Below, one piece after another: positions 5,872 to 14,166 of a DNA stretch of 44,054 bases. The stretch comes from Phenylobacterium deserti (GTDB lineage Bacteria > Pseudomonadota > Alphaproteobacteria > Caulobacterales > Caulobacteraceae). The translations under genes and the position numbers were made by a program. The notes under the pieces were generated by a model that saw nothing but the letters and a program-made list of their open reading frames with translations, was not told where the DNA came from and did not search any database. The stretch covers positions 1-44,054 of the forward strand of contig CALQQB010000036.1 of the NCBI GenBank assembly GCA_943332615.1. The letters run 5' to 3'. How positions within the stretch are numbered: the first letter of the stretch is position 1; the number at the start of each line of letters is the position of its first letter.

Positions 5872-7958
5872 TCCGCCGCTCCCTGCTGCTCCAGCGCCCA
5901 GATGGCGAAAGCATAGTCCAGGGCGATCTCCTTCAGGAAGTCGAACCGTCCGGACGCGCCGCCGTGGCCAGCTTCCATGTTGATCTTCAGCAGCATGGGG
6001 GCCGCGCCGGTGGTGTGCGCCCGCAATTTCGCCACCCACTTGGCCGGCTCCCAATAGGTGACCCTGGGATCGGAGAGGCCGCCGGTGGCCAGGATCGGGG
6101 GATAGGCCTGGGATGAGACCTGGTCGTAGGGGCTGTAGCTCTCGATCAGGTCGTAGGCGGCGGGGTCCTCGATGGGGTTGCCCCACTCCGGCCATTCCGG
6201 GGGGGTCAGGGGCAGGGTGGTGTCGCTCATGGTGTTCAGCACATCCACGAACGGCACGGCGGCGACGATCGCGCCCCACAGGTCCGGCCGCAGGTTGGCG
6301 ATAGCCCCCATCAGCATCCCGCCGGCCGAGCCGCCGTAGGCCGCGATCTGGCCCCTCGTCGTGTAGCCGCCTTCGACCAGGTGTTCTGCACAGGCGATAA
6401 AGTCATTGAATGTATTCGGCTTATTCTCTTTGCGGCCGTCCAGGAACCAGCCCCACCCCTTGTCCGAGCCGCCGCGCACATGGGCGACCGCCCAAATCCA
6501 GCCGCGGTCCACCAGGCTGAGGTTGCGGATCGAGAAGCTGGGCTCCATCGCATGACCGTAGCTTCCGTAGCCGTAGAGCAGCACTGGCGCCGGCGCGCCG
6601 GCCTCGGCCACCGTCTTCAACATCAGCAGCGTGATCGGGACCTCGGCGCCGTCGGCGGCGCGGGCGGTGACACGACGCGCCACATAGCGGGCCGGGTCGT
6701 GTCCGGACGGGACCTCCTGGGTCTTGCGCAGGGTCCGCGCGCGGGTGGCCAGGTCGTAGTCGTAGGTCTGCCGGGGCGTGGTCGGCGACTGGTAGACGAA
6801 GCGGGCGGTGGTGGTCTCGTACTCGTAGCCGCCCTCCAGGTTCAGCGCATAGGCCTCCTCGTCGAAGGCCACAGTGTGCTCGGTCCCGTCTCGAGCGGTG
6901 ACGACCAGGGTGTCCAGAGCGTTGACCCGCTCGGCGCGCACGAGGTGGTCTGCATAGGCCGCAAAGCCGGTGACGTAGTGGCCCGGCCGATGGGCGATCC
7001 AATCGACCCAACTCGCCTTGGCCGGAACCGCCGCGACCGAGACGCAGAGCTTGAAGTCCACCGCCCCGTCGTCGTTGGTGCGGATGACCCAGCGGTCCGT
7101 CCAATGGTCGAGGCTGTACTTCACGCCAATCCGCCGCGACTCCGCCACGACGGGCGCCCGGTCCGGCGAGTCACCCGGGATCAGCCAGATCTCGGTGGTC
7201 TCCTGGTTGCCGACATGGATCAGCACGTGGCTGTCGTCGGACGCTACCCCGACCCCCAGGAACATGCCGTCGTCCAGTTCCTCGTAGACCAGCGTGTCCT
7301 CGCCACCGGTTGAACGGCGCCGGAAGACCTTTGCCGGCCGGGCGTTCTCGTCGCGCCAGATCCAGAAGATCCAGGCCCCGTCCGGCGAGAAGCAGAAGTC
7401 GCCGTAGGCGCTCTCGATCGGGGTCCCCACCTCCGCGCCGCTCGCCACGTCTTTCACCCGGATCGTGTAGTACTCGCTGCCCTGCTCGTCGGCGGCCCAG
7501 GCGTAGAGGCCGTGGTCGGGGCTGTGGCTGGCGGCGCCCACCTGGAAGAAGGCCTTGCCCTTGGAGAGCGCTTCCTCGTCCAGCAGCACCTGCTCGCCAT
7601 CCTGCCGATCGCGCGGCCGGCGCGCATGGAGCGGGTGCTCGGCGCCCAGTTCGTAGCGGGAATAGTAGTCCCAGGGCCCATCGGGGGAGGGGACGGAGCT
7701 GTCGTCCTCCTTGATCCGCCCCTTCATCTCGGCGAACAGCGCCGCCTGCAGCGTTTCGGTCCCGGCCAGCACGGCCTTGGTGAAGGCGTTCTCGGCGTCC
7801 AGGTGCGAGCGCACGTCGGCCTTCAGCGCCTTGGGGTCGCGCAGCACCTGCTGCCAGTTGTCGTCCTTCATCCAGGCGTAGTCGTCGGTCCGCGTGCGGC
7901 CGAGCTGTTCGATGCGAAGGGGGATCTTGGCCGCGACCGGCGCTTTGGGGAGGCTCAT
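5868..7958 (-). CDS. ptrB: Oligopeptidase B (S9A prolyl oligopeptidase family)
   Basis: This 696-residue cytosolic serine peptidase has an N-terminal seven-bladed propeller domain and a C-terminal alpha/beta-hydrolase domain. The catalytic triad is visible: S544 in GGSAGG, D630 in GGLSDPRV and H665 in EAGHGG. Conserved GYGSYG and HVRGGS loops precede it. Oligopeptidase B cleaves short peptides after Arg or Lys. Start MSLPKAP at 7958 is chosen over an open frame to 8018; typical family proteins begin close to this point (PxAxxIP...RxDDYxW). It leads a two-gene operon with the Pat-like acetyltransferase and is divergent from the trypsin-like protease gene 199 bp away. Confidence 0.92.
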   Translation of the reverse strand: MSLPKAPVAAKIPLRIEQLGRTRTDDYAWMKDDNWQQVLRDPKALKADVRSHLDAENAFTKAVLAGTETLQAALFAEMKGRIKEDDSSVPSPDGPWDYYSRYELGAEHPLHARRPRDRQDGEQVLLDEEALSKGKAFFQVGAASHSPDHGLYAWAADEQGSEYYTIRVKDVASGAEVGTPIESAYGDFCFSPDGAWIFWIWRDENARPAKVFRRRSTGGEDTLVYEELDDGMFLGVGVASDDSHVLIHVGNQETTEIWLIPGDSPDRAPVVAESRRIGVKYSLDHWTDRWVIRTNDDGAVDFKLCVSVAAVPAKASWVDWIAHRPGHYVTGFAAYADHLVRAERVNALDTLVVTARDGTEHTVAFDEEAYALNLEGGYEYETTTARFVYQSPTTPRQTYDYDLATRARTLRKTQEVPSGHDPARYVARRVTARAADGAEVPITLLMLKTVAEAGAPAPVLLYGYGSYGHAMEPSFSIRNLSLVDRGWIWAVAHVRGGSDKGWGWFLDGRKENKPNTFNDFIACAEHLVEGGYTTRGQIAAYGGSAGGMLMGAIANLRPDLWGAIVAAVPFVDVLNTMSDTTLPLTPPEWPEWGNPIEDPAAYDLIESYSPYDQVSSQAYPPILATGGLSDPRVTYWEPAKWVAKLRAHTTGAAPMLLKINMEAGHGGASGRFDFLKEIALDYAFAIWALEQQGAAE

Positions 7959-8157
7959 GGCGGCTAGATGCGACGACCGCCGCCCAGGCTCAAGCATCTC
8001 GGGCCCTGGCCGGCGCATTTCCGTGCGCGGCGTTCGGTCCCGGCGTCACCTGAATGTGGTGGCTTGCTGGCGAACCCACGGCATGATTCATTCCGTATGC
8101 ACCAACCGCGCGCATCTTAGACGCGACAAGGCATCGTTCGAGAAACAAGAGGCCGAC

Positions 8158-9000
8158 ATGGTCATGGACCTCGCCGTGGAGCTCATCCAGGCGACCGTTC
8201 AACTGGAACAACCGTTGGGCGACGGTACGCGAACCGTCGGCACCGGCTTCCTCATCTCCGCGCCTGGCCCCGATGGCCAGCCACGTACGGTGCTGGTCAC
8301 CGCCAATCACGTGTTCCAGAAGATGCCCGGCGCCAACGCCCGCATCGGCTACCGCATTTCCAACGCCGATGGCTCCTGGAGCTACTCGCCCCAGCCGCTG
8401 AAGATCCGCGACGGGGAGGGGCGCGAGCTGTGGACCCATCACCCCGGCCGCGACGTGGCCGCCATCTCGATCAAGGCCCCACCGGAGTTCGCCAAGGCGG
8501 CGCTGCCGCAGGACTACCTGGCCGCCGACGAGACCTTCGCCCAGTACAAGGTGGGTGCGGGCGATGAGATGATGGCGCTGGGCTTCCCGCGCGGGCTGTC
8601 GGCCAACGCCGCGGGTTTCCCGATTCTGCGTTCAGGGCGGGTAGCGTCCTATCCGCTGGCGCCGGCCAAGGTCTTCCCGACCTTCCTGCTGGACTTCTCG
8701 GTGTTCCCCGGCAACTCGGGTGGGCCAGTGTTCGTGAGCCGCACCGTCGCCGCGATGGCGGCGTCCGACACCAGCACCGACAGCGCGGCTGCCGTGGGAC
8801 CAGGCTTCATCGCCGGCCTGCTGACCCAGCAGGTCGAGCTCAACAACGAGCGCCTCGAGATCGGCATCGTCACCCACGCGAAGTTCATCCGCGAGACGAT
8901 CGCCCTGCTGCAGAACCCGTTCGCCCCCGCCACGGTCGCCGACACCACCCCGGCGCCCGGGGCGAAGGCGGCGTCCGCGGAAGAGGCGGCGCGCGACTAG
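8158..9000 (+). CDS. Trypsin-like (S1 family) serine protease, apparently cytosolic
   Basis: This 280-residue protein starts at ATG 8158 with AAGAGG six bases upstream; an open frame from 7894 is rejected because it lacks a ribosome-binding site and is Arg-rich. The chymotrypsin-fold triad is present: H51 in VTANHVF, D99 in GRDVAAIS and S187 in FPGNSGGPVF. There is no signal peptide or membrane anchor, and no PDZ domain of the DegP type. The substrate is unknown. The last 35 residues are Ala/Pro-rich and probably disordered. The gene is divergent from ptrB and convergent with the MaoC gene, and stands alone. Confidence 0.8.
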   Translation: MVMDLAVELIQATVQLEQPLGDGTRTVGTGFLISAPGPDGQPRTVLVTANHVFQKMPGANARIGYRISNADGSWSYSPQPLKIRDGEGRELWTHHPGRDVAAISIKAPPEFAKAALPQDYLAADETFAQYKVGAGDEMMALGFPRGLSANAAGFPILRSGRVASYPLAPAKVFPTFLLDFSVFPGNSGGPVFVSRTVAAMAASDTSTDSAAAVGPGFIAGLLTQQVELNNERLEIGIVTHAKFIRETIALLQNPFAPATVADTTPAPGAKAASAEEAARD

Positions 9001-9009
9001 CCTTCGAGG

Positions 9010-9459
9010 CTACCCGCCGTAGATCACCGACATCGTCTCGGCGATGCAGGCCGGCTTGGCCTCGCCTTCGATCTCGATTGTGCATTCGTTCTTCAGCTGC
9101 ATGCCGCCGGCCTTGGGCTCGCAGCCGATCAGCTTCTGGCGCATGCGCACGCGCTTGCCGACCCGGACCATGTTGATGAAGCGGACCTTGTCGGAGCCGT
9201 AGTTGATGCCGCGGGTCACGCCCTTCACGGGCAGCATGCCGGCGCCCAGGAACGGGATCAGCGAGAGCGTCAGGTAGCCGTGGGCGATTGGGCCGCCGAT
9301 CTCCTTGGTGGCGCGCTCCACATCGACGTGGATCCACTGGTGGTCGCCGGTGGCTTCGGCGAACTTGTTGACGCGGTCCTGGTCGATCAGCACCCAGTCC
9401 GACACGCCCACTTCCTGGCCCACCATTCCGGGCAGGTCCTTGATTTCCACCGGGTCCAT
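9010..9459 (-). CDS. MaoC-like (R)-specific enoyl-CoA hydratase
   Basis: This 149-residue protein has a single hot-dog domain. The hydratase motif FAEATGDHQWIHVD supplies the catalytic Asp39 and His44, followed by GGPIAHGYLTLSL, the conserved overhang segment. Family members hydrate trans-2-enoyl-CoA to (R)-3-hydroxyacyl-CoA, feeding beta-oxidation or polyhydroxyalkanoate synthesis. GAGGGAG lies upstream of the ATG. The acyl-CoA synthetase at 10441-11982 is on the same strand but separated by the toxin-antitoxin and GNAT remnants, so a common operon is uncertain. Confidence 0.88.
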   Translation of the reverse strand: MDPVEIKDLPGMVGQEVGVSDWVLIDQDRVNKFAEATGDHQWIHVDVERATKEIGGPIAHGYLTLSLIPFLGAGMLPVKGVTRGINYGSDKVRFINMVRVGKRVRMRQKLIGCEPKAGGMQLKNECTIEIEGEAKPACIAETMSVIYGG

Positions 9460-9511
9460 ATTCGCGCACTCCCTCGATTGTTCGATGCCGAGCGTCTAGC
9501 ACCTGCGCCAG

Positions 9512-9775
9512 TCAGGGCAAGCGGTCGCGCGCGCCATGCCACACCGCCACGATCTCAACCACGTCCCGCGCCGTGTCATAGGTGTAGCGGATGAGATAGG
9601 GTCTGACCGACACCAACTCGCGCATCTCGCCGCCGAGGCTTCGCCCGCGCCGCGGGAAGGATTCTAGGCTGTCGCCCGAACGAACCAGGGCCGTCACGAA
9701 CGCTGCCGCGGCGAGCGGCTTGTCGAGGGCGATGTAGTCGTAGATTTCCTCGACACGGCGGGTCGCGTCGTCGGA
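9512..9775 (-). pseudogene. ParE-family toxin, 5' end broken
   Basis: On the minus strand the frame reads SDDATRRVEEIYDYIALDKP...ESFPRRGRSL...VRPYLIRYTYD...VEIVAVWHGARD, a clear RelE/ParE-superfamily toxin lacking only its first few residues. Directly before SDD is an in-frame TGA and there is no ATG, GTG or TTG until GTG 9697, which would lose the first two helices. A GTG at 9779, one base after the antitoxin stop, is one base out of frame with the toxin. A single-base change there would rejoin them, so the toxin appears frameshifted. Translation from 9697 would give a 61-residue fragment. A sequencing error is possible. Confidence 0.65.
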
Positions 9776-9779
9776 TCAC

Positions 9780-9998
9780 TCAACCTTCGCCAAGGGTCTT
9801 TCGCGGCCGTGGTCTAAGGACGCGCTCGCCGCGAGCCAGCTTGAGGAGCCATTCCCTGACCTCAGCGTGCGGCACGGTCCGACCGGCTGCGACGTCAGCC
9901 AGGCCGCGCGCGGTAGCGGCGGCCAGTTCGGGAGGGTCGCCTTCCACTGTCCCATCGAACGTGGGCGCGGCATCCGGTGAGAGAGCAGGACGCTTCAT
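9780..9998 (-). CDS. Antitoxin of a ParE/RelE-type module
   Basis: This 72-residue protein lies immediately upstream of the ParE remnant. The centre, RGLADVAAGRTVPHAEVREWL, matches the short antitoxin segment GLADxxAGRxVPHxEVxxWL found paired with ParE toxins. The basic tail RPRPRKTLGEG and the N-terminal 30 residues are not conserved. The stop is followed after one base by the GTG that would be the toxin start. It should neutralise the toxin and autoregulate, but with the toxin broken it may be a leftover. Confidence 0.65.
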   Translation of the reverse strand: MKRPALSPDAAPTFDGTVEGDPPELAAATARGLADVAAGRTVPHAEVREWLLKLARGERVLRPRPRKTLGEG

Positions 9999-10057
9999 GG
10001 CGCGAGACTACCATCGCGGCGGCTTCGAACCATGGTCATCGACCTGATCGCCGGGGG

Positions 10058-10444
10058 TCAGTTCGGTCGATCCGAACGCAGGCAGACGCTGTCGCACCAG
10101 TCCTCGCCGACCAGCCAGGTGCGCGCCGCGCGGCCGGTCTCATGGAATCCGTTGCGCTCCAGAAGGGCCAGGCAGCCGCGGTTGCGCGGGTCTACGTCGG
10201 CGGTCAGGTGGTCTCGGCCGTCCAGCTCAACGATGAAGTCGTCGCTCGTGGCGGCCGGCGCCGAGATCATGCTGTCCAGCCAGCGGGCGGTGGTCTCCCG
10301 GTCGGCATGCGGCGGCGTCGACCAGAAGCGCATGGTCTCGGCGTCCGACATCATCGCATGCAGGGCGTCGAGGTCGCCGGTGACGGCCCGGCGCAGCCGC
10401 AGGCGTTTCGTCTGGATCGTGCGCGCGGCGTGGCCTTCGTTCAC
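10058..10444 (-). pseudogene. RimJ/RimL-type GNAT acetyltransferase with internal in-frame deletion
   Basis: The 128-residue ORF starts at GTG 10444, overlapping the acyl-CoA synthetase stop (GTGA). Residues 9-76 (TIQTKRLRLRRAVTGDLDAL...DDFIVELDGR) are a normal GNAT N-terminal half and residues 79-128 (LTADVDPRNRGCLALLERNGF...) a normal C-terminal end. The central part, about 45 residues with the acetyl-CoA-binding Q/RxxGxG loop and the strands around it, is missing, and the join falls near 10208-10216. Family members are about 170-180 residues. The frame is kept, so the ORF stays open, but catalysis is not expected. Confidence 0.7.
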
Positions 10445-11982
10445 GCGATCTTCGGACCGTCCTTCGCCCAGTACGCATCGCGGATCAGGCGCTTGTAGAG
10501 CTTGCCGGTCTGGTGGCGCGGCAGTTCCTGCATGAAGTCCAGCATGCGGGGCGTCTTCACGTGGCTGAGGTTGGCGCGGGCATAGGCCAGCAGCTCGGTG
10601 CGCAGATCGTCGCCGGCGTCGGCCCAGTCCATCGGCTGGATCACGGCCACGACCTTTTCGCCCATCTCTTCGTCGGGGGCGCCGACCACGGCCACGTCGG
10701 CGACCCTGGGGTGGCCGATCAGCAGGTTCTCGATCTCCTGCGGATAGATGTTCACCCCGCCGGAGATGATCATGAAGCTCTTGCGGTCGGTGAGGTAGAG
10801 GAAGCCCTCCTCGTCCACCCAGCCCACGTCGCCCAGGGTGGTCCAGCCGTGCTTGTTGCGGCTATCGGCGGTCTTGGCCGGGTCGCCGTGGTACTCGAAC
10901 TGGCCGCCGCCTTCGAAGAACACCATGCCCTCCGCCCGCGCCGGCAGGGGCTCGCCGTCGTCGTCGCAGATCCGCACCTGGGCGGTCATGCCCCGGCCGA
11001 CCGAGCCCTTGTGCGCCAGCCACTCCTCCGAGTTGATGATGCAGAAGCCGTTGCCCTCGGTGCCGGCGTAGTACTCGTGCACGATCGGGCCCCACCAGGC
11101 GATCATCTGCTCTTTCACGGGGACCGGGCAGGGCGCGGCGGCGTGGAACACGGCGATCAGCGAAGACATGTCGTAGCGGGCGCGCGCCTCGGGCGGCAGC
11201 TTCAGCATGCGCACGAAATGGGTCGGCACCCACTGGGCAGAGGTCACCTTGTACTGCTCGATGAAGCGGAGCGAGTCCTCGGGGTCGAACCGCTCCATCA
11301 TGATGACCGTGCCGCCGAGCGCCATCACCGCCATCGACCAGCCCAGGGGGGCGGCGTGGTAGAGCGGCGCCGGCGAGAGGTAGACCGTGTCCGGCGTCCA
11401 GCCGTAGAGCGCCTGGCCGATCGTCGCCAGGCCGTTGGGCGCGTCGATGGCGGGGTCGACGGCGCCGGCGCGCTTCACGCCCTTGGGCCGCCCGGTGGTG
11501 CCGGAGGAATAGAGCATGGCCCCGCCCGCCATCTGGTCGGCCACCGGTGTGGTCGGGAAGGGCGCGCGGGCGTCCTCGAAACTGGCGTAGGGACCGGCGG
11601 TTCCGCCCACCATCAGCAGCGCCACGCCGGGGATCAGCGGCGCCACCGCCAGCGCCATCTCCGCGAGATGCAGGGAGGTCACGAACGCCTTCGCGCCGCA
11701 GTCCTTGACGATGTACTCGACCTCGCCCGTGGTCAGCTTCGACGACAGGCAGGTGAAGCGCAGCCCCGACCGCTGCGCCGCCCACAGCGCCTCGTAGTAG
11801 CGCGGGTGGTTCTCGATAAAGAACGCCACCGCATCGCCGGCCTTGAGGCCCAGGCTGCGGAACAGGTGCGCCCCCTGGTTCGACCGCGCCTCCAGCTCGC
11901 CATAGGTCACCGTCTCGCCCGAGTAGGCCATGATGAAGGCCGGCTTGTCGGGATTGGCCTTGGCGTGGTGGGTCGGATGCAT
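10441..11982 (-). CDS. Acyl-CoA synthetase (AMP-dependent, ANL superfamily)
   Basis: This 513-residue protein starts at ATG 11982 with GGGAGA upstream; the frame open to 12042 adds only a Pro/Arg-rich stretch. The ATP-binding loop YSSGTTGRPKGVKR is at 158-171, followed by YYAGTEG (A5), LGDVGWVDEEG (A7), DRKSFMIISGGVNIYPQEIE (A8 hinge) and the C-terminal catalytic Lys in PRHQTGKLYKR. It activates a carboxylic acid to its acyl-CoA via an acyl-AMP. The substrate, fatty or aromatic acid, is not resolved. The GNAT remnant is coupled downstream. A 9-bp inverted repeat at 12049-12073 lies in its upstream region. Confidence 0.88.
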   Translation of the reverse strand: MHPTHHAKANPDKPAFIMAYSGETVTYGELEARSNQGAHLFRSLGLKAGDAVAFFIENHPRYYEALWAAQRSGLRFTCLSSKLTTGEVEYIVKDCGAKAFVTSLHLAEMALAVAPLIPGVALLMVGGTAGPYASFEDARAPFPTTPVADQMAGGAMLYSSGTTGRPKGVKRAGAVDPAIDAPNGLATIGQALYGWTPDTVYLSPAPLYHAAPLGWSMAVMALGGTVIMMERFDPEDSLRFIEQYKVTSAQWVPTHFVRMLKLPPEARARYDMSSLIAVFHAAAPCPVPVKEQMIAWWGPIVHEYYAGTEGNGFCIINSEEWLAHKGSVGRGMTAQVRICDDDGEPLPARAEGMVFFEGGGQFEYHGDPAKTADSRNKHGWTTLGDVGWVDEEGFLYLTDRKSFMIISGGVNIYPQEIENLLIGHPRVADVAVVGAPDEEMGEKVVAVIQPMDWADAGDDLRTELLAYARANLSHVKTPRMLDFMQELPRHQTGKLYKRLIRDAYWAKDGPKIA

Positions 11983-12048
11983 ACTGGGGTCTCCCGAGAG
12001 CCGCCGGTTGGGTCCGGGCGGTGGCTTGGCGGTAAGGGTCATAGCGTG

Positions 12049-12073
12049 CGCTTGACGTCGGGTGCGTCAAGCG
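12049..12073. promoter_or_regulatory. Perfect 9-bp inverted repeat, candidate operator between the acyl-CoA synthetase and SRP RNA genes
   Basis: CGCTTGACG (12049-12057) and CGTCAAGCG (12065-12073) are perfect inverted copies separated by 7 bases. Each arm contains a TTGAC, so a -35 element may be embedded on either strand. The 25-bp span with two symmetric arms fits a dimeric repressor site, for example a TetR or GntR regulator of the acyl-CoA synthetase. No protein is assigned. Confidence 0.4.
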
Positions 12074-12111
12074 GGTGGCGCGTCGGAGCCCTGCCTGCGA
12101 CTTCCTCCCTC

Positions 12112-12140
12112 TTGCCCCCGCGCCCCTCATCCGCCATATC
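12112..12140 (+). promoter_or_regulatory. Candidate promoter of the SRP RNA gene
   Basis: TTGCCC (12112-12117), a 17-base spacer and CATATC (12135-12140) end about 6 bp before the predicted 5' end of the SRP RNA. The position relative to the RNA is good and the hexamers are moderate matches. Confidence 0.45.
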
Positions 12141-12145
12141 CCGCC

Positions 12146-12245
12146 TCGGAGATCGGCGGCGGGCGGACGCTTCGCCAACTTGGTCAGGGCCGGAAGGCAG
12201 CAGCCACAACGAATTCCGTTCCGGGTCGTCGTTCGGTCTCCACCT
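12146..12245 (+). ncRNA. ffs: Small bacterial signal recognition particle RNA (4.5S)
   Basis: The stretch around 12182-12204 reads GGTCAGGGCCGGAAGGCAGC followed by AGCC. This is the conserved domain IV of SRP RNA: tetraloop GGAA, symmetric loop CAGG/AGCAG. The flanks GGAGATCG (12148-12155) and CGGTCTCC (12234-12241) pair to close the long hairpin of about 100 nt. This RNA binds Ffh and FtsY to target membrane proteins. Its position just ahead of dnaX-ybaB-recR matches many bacteria. Ends are estimated from the closing stem to within a few bases. Confidence 0.9.
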
Positions 12246-12318
12246 CATCCCCCAGCTTTCCACCGCTGATTCGGGCGAACCCCTTTGCCCGGGGGCGGGC
12301 GTCCCGCTAGATGGCGGG

Positions 12319-14160
12319 ATGGGCGACGAGGACTTTCCGCGCGACGATTCTGAGCCACCGGAGCGGGATCCGAACACGCCGGACATGTTCGGCGGGGCGC
12401 CGGTCGCCGGCCAGCCTTCCAGCGGCGCGGCGCTCTCCGAGGCGTCGGCCGCCTATACCGTCATCGCGCGGAAGTATCGGCCGCGCGCGTTCGAGGACCT
12501 GTATGGCCAGGAGGCCATGGTCCGGACGCTGCGCAACGCGTTCTCGTCCGGCCGGATCGCGCACGCCTTCATGCTGACCGGGGTGCGCGGGGTGGGGAAG
12601 ACCACCACGGCGCGGCTGCTGGCGCGGGCGCTGAACTATGAGACCGATACGGTGCACGAGCCCTCCCTGGATCTGAAGGTGGAGGGGGTTCACTGCCGCT
12701 CGATCATCGAGGGGCGGCACCTGGACGTGCTGGAGCTGGACGCCGCCTCGCGGACCGGGGTGGGCGACATCCGCGAGCTGCTGGAGGGCGTGCGGTATGC
12801 GCCGGTGGAGGCGCGCTACAAGGTCTACATCATCGACGAGGTGCACATGCTGTCGACGGGGGCGTTCAACGCGCTCCTGAAGACGCTGGAGGAGCCGCCG
12901 CCGCACGCCAAGTTCATCTTCGCGACGACCGAGATCCGCAAGGTGCCGGTGACCATCCTGTCGCGGACCCAGCGGTTCGACCTGCGGCGGGTCGAGCCCG
13001 ACGTGCTGGTCAAGAACCTGGAGATGATCTGCGAGAACGAGGGCGCGCGGGTGGAGGCCGAGGGGCTGATGCTCATTGCACGCGCCGCAGAGGGCTCGGT
13101 CAGGGACGGGCAGTCGATGCTCGACCAGGCCATCGTGCAGGCCGATCCCGGCGTGACGGTCACGGCGGCCTCGATCCGGGACATGCTGGGGCTCGCCGAT
13201 CGAGCCCAGACGATCGGACTGTTTGAGCAGGTGATGCGCGGGCAGGCGGGCGAGGCGATCACCACCTTCCGGCAGCTGTACGGCTATGGCGCCAATCCGG
13301 ACCAGGTGGTGATGGACCTGCTGGACCACTGCCACGGCGCCTCGGTAGCCAAGGCGATCGGGCCGGCGGCGCTGGTGATGCCGAAGGAGCAGGGGTTGCG
13401 GCTGGCCGCGGTGGGCGCGGCGGTGTCGGCCGGCACACTCTCGCGGATCTGGCAGCTGACTTTGAAGGCTTACGACGAGGTGCGGCGCGCGCCGGATGCG
13501 GCGGCGGCGGTGGACATGGCGCTGATCCGGCTGGCCTACGCGGCGGACCTGCCGGGGCCGGAGGAGGCGTTGAAGCGGCTGCAGGACGGGGCGCCGGTGG
13601 GCGGCGGCGGATCTGTGAGTGGCGGCCCGCCTTCGCCGGCAGGTCCGGCTACGGCGCGGCAAGCGGGGCTGGGGGTGTCGGCGGTGGCGCGGCAGACGAT
13701 GCCGGCCCCGAATGCGGCGCCCGCGACCGAGCCGGCGGCCAATCTGCAGACGTTCGAGGACCTGGTGGCGCTGATCGACCGGCGGCGCGACATCCGGCTG
13801 AAGCTGGACGTGGAGCGGTTCATCCGGCCGATCAAGTTCCGGCCCGGCGCCATCGAGTACGAGCCCGCCCCCGGCGCGCCGGCCGACCTGGCGCAGCGGC
13901 TGGTGGGGCGGCTGAAAGAGTGGACCGGCGAGCGCTGGTTCCTGACCACCCAGGGCGGTGGTGGCGCCGAGAGCGCCTGGGAGCGCCAGAAGCGTGAGGA
14001 ACGCGAGGTCCGCGTCCAGGTCGAGCAGGACCCGTTCGTGCGCTCGGTGATGGACGCCTTCCCGGGCGCCGAGATCGTCAGCGTGCGCAGCCTGGCCAAG
14101 GCCGCCGAGCCCATGGCGGAGAGCGTGGCGCCTGTCGAGGAAGACGACGATGAGGACTAG
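12319..14160 (+). CDS. dnaX: DNA polymerase III subunits gamma/tau
   Basis: This clamp-loader ATPase has 613 residues. Walker A is GVRGVGKTT (88-96), Walker B IIDEVHML (171-178) and the sensor segment FATTEIRKVPVTILSR; the usual SRC motif reads SRT. The zinc-binding module between them, four Cys in E. coli, has kept only one Cys (126) here, as in other alphaproteobacteria. A Gly/Pro/Ala-rich linker (about 435-470) leads to a C-terminal domain ending in an acidic EEDDDED tail. The open frame extends to 10513 but upstream sequence is shadow; ATG 12319 fits. No clear slippery site for a gamma form was found. It is followed by ybaB after 6 bp. Confidence 0.93.
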   Translation: MGDEDFPRDDSEPPERDPNTPDMFGGAPVAGQPSSGAALSEASAAYTVIARKYRPRAFEDLYGQEAMVRTLRNAFSSGRIAHAFMLTGVRGVGKTTTARLLARALNYETDTVHEPSLDLKVEGVHCRSIIEGRHLDVLELDAASRTGVGDIRELLEGVRYAPVEARYKVYIIDEVHMLSTGAFNALLKTLEEPPPHAKFIFATTEIRKVPVTILSRTQRFDLRRVEPDVLVKNLEMICENEGARVEAEGLMLIARAAEGSVRDGQSMLDQAIVQADPGVTVTAASIRDMLGLADRAQTIGLFEQVMRGQAGEAITTFRQLYGYGANPDQVVMDLLDHCHGASVAKAIGPAALVMPKEQGLRLAAVGAAVSAGTLSRIWQLTLKAYDEVRRAPDAAAAVDMALIRLAYAADLPGPEEALKRLQDGAPVGGGGSVSGGPPSPAGPATARQAGLGVSAVARQTMPAPNAAPATEPAANLQTFEDLVALIDRRRDIRLKLDVERFIRPIKFRPGAIEYEPAPGAPADLAQRLVGRLKEWTGERWFLTTQGGGGAESAWERQKREEREVRVQVEQDPFVRSVMDAFPGAEIVSVRSLAKAAEPMAESVAPVEEDDDED

Positions 14161-14166
14161 CCCCCG

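Noticed and set aside
10513..12318. Very long plus-strand open frame running into dnaX (1215 codons in all)
   Set aside because: The part before 12319 is antisense to the acyl-CoA synthetase and the SRP RNA, is rich in His/Arg/Gly/Val as expected of a shadow frame, and has no homology features. Only the dnaX part is real.
12319..14160. Programmed frameshift for a gamma form of DnaX
   Set aside because: No A-rich slippery heptamer followed by a stop in the shifted frame was recognised near the end of the ATPase part.
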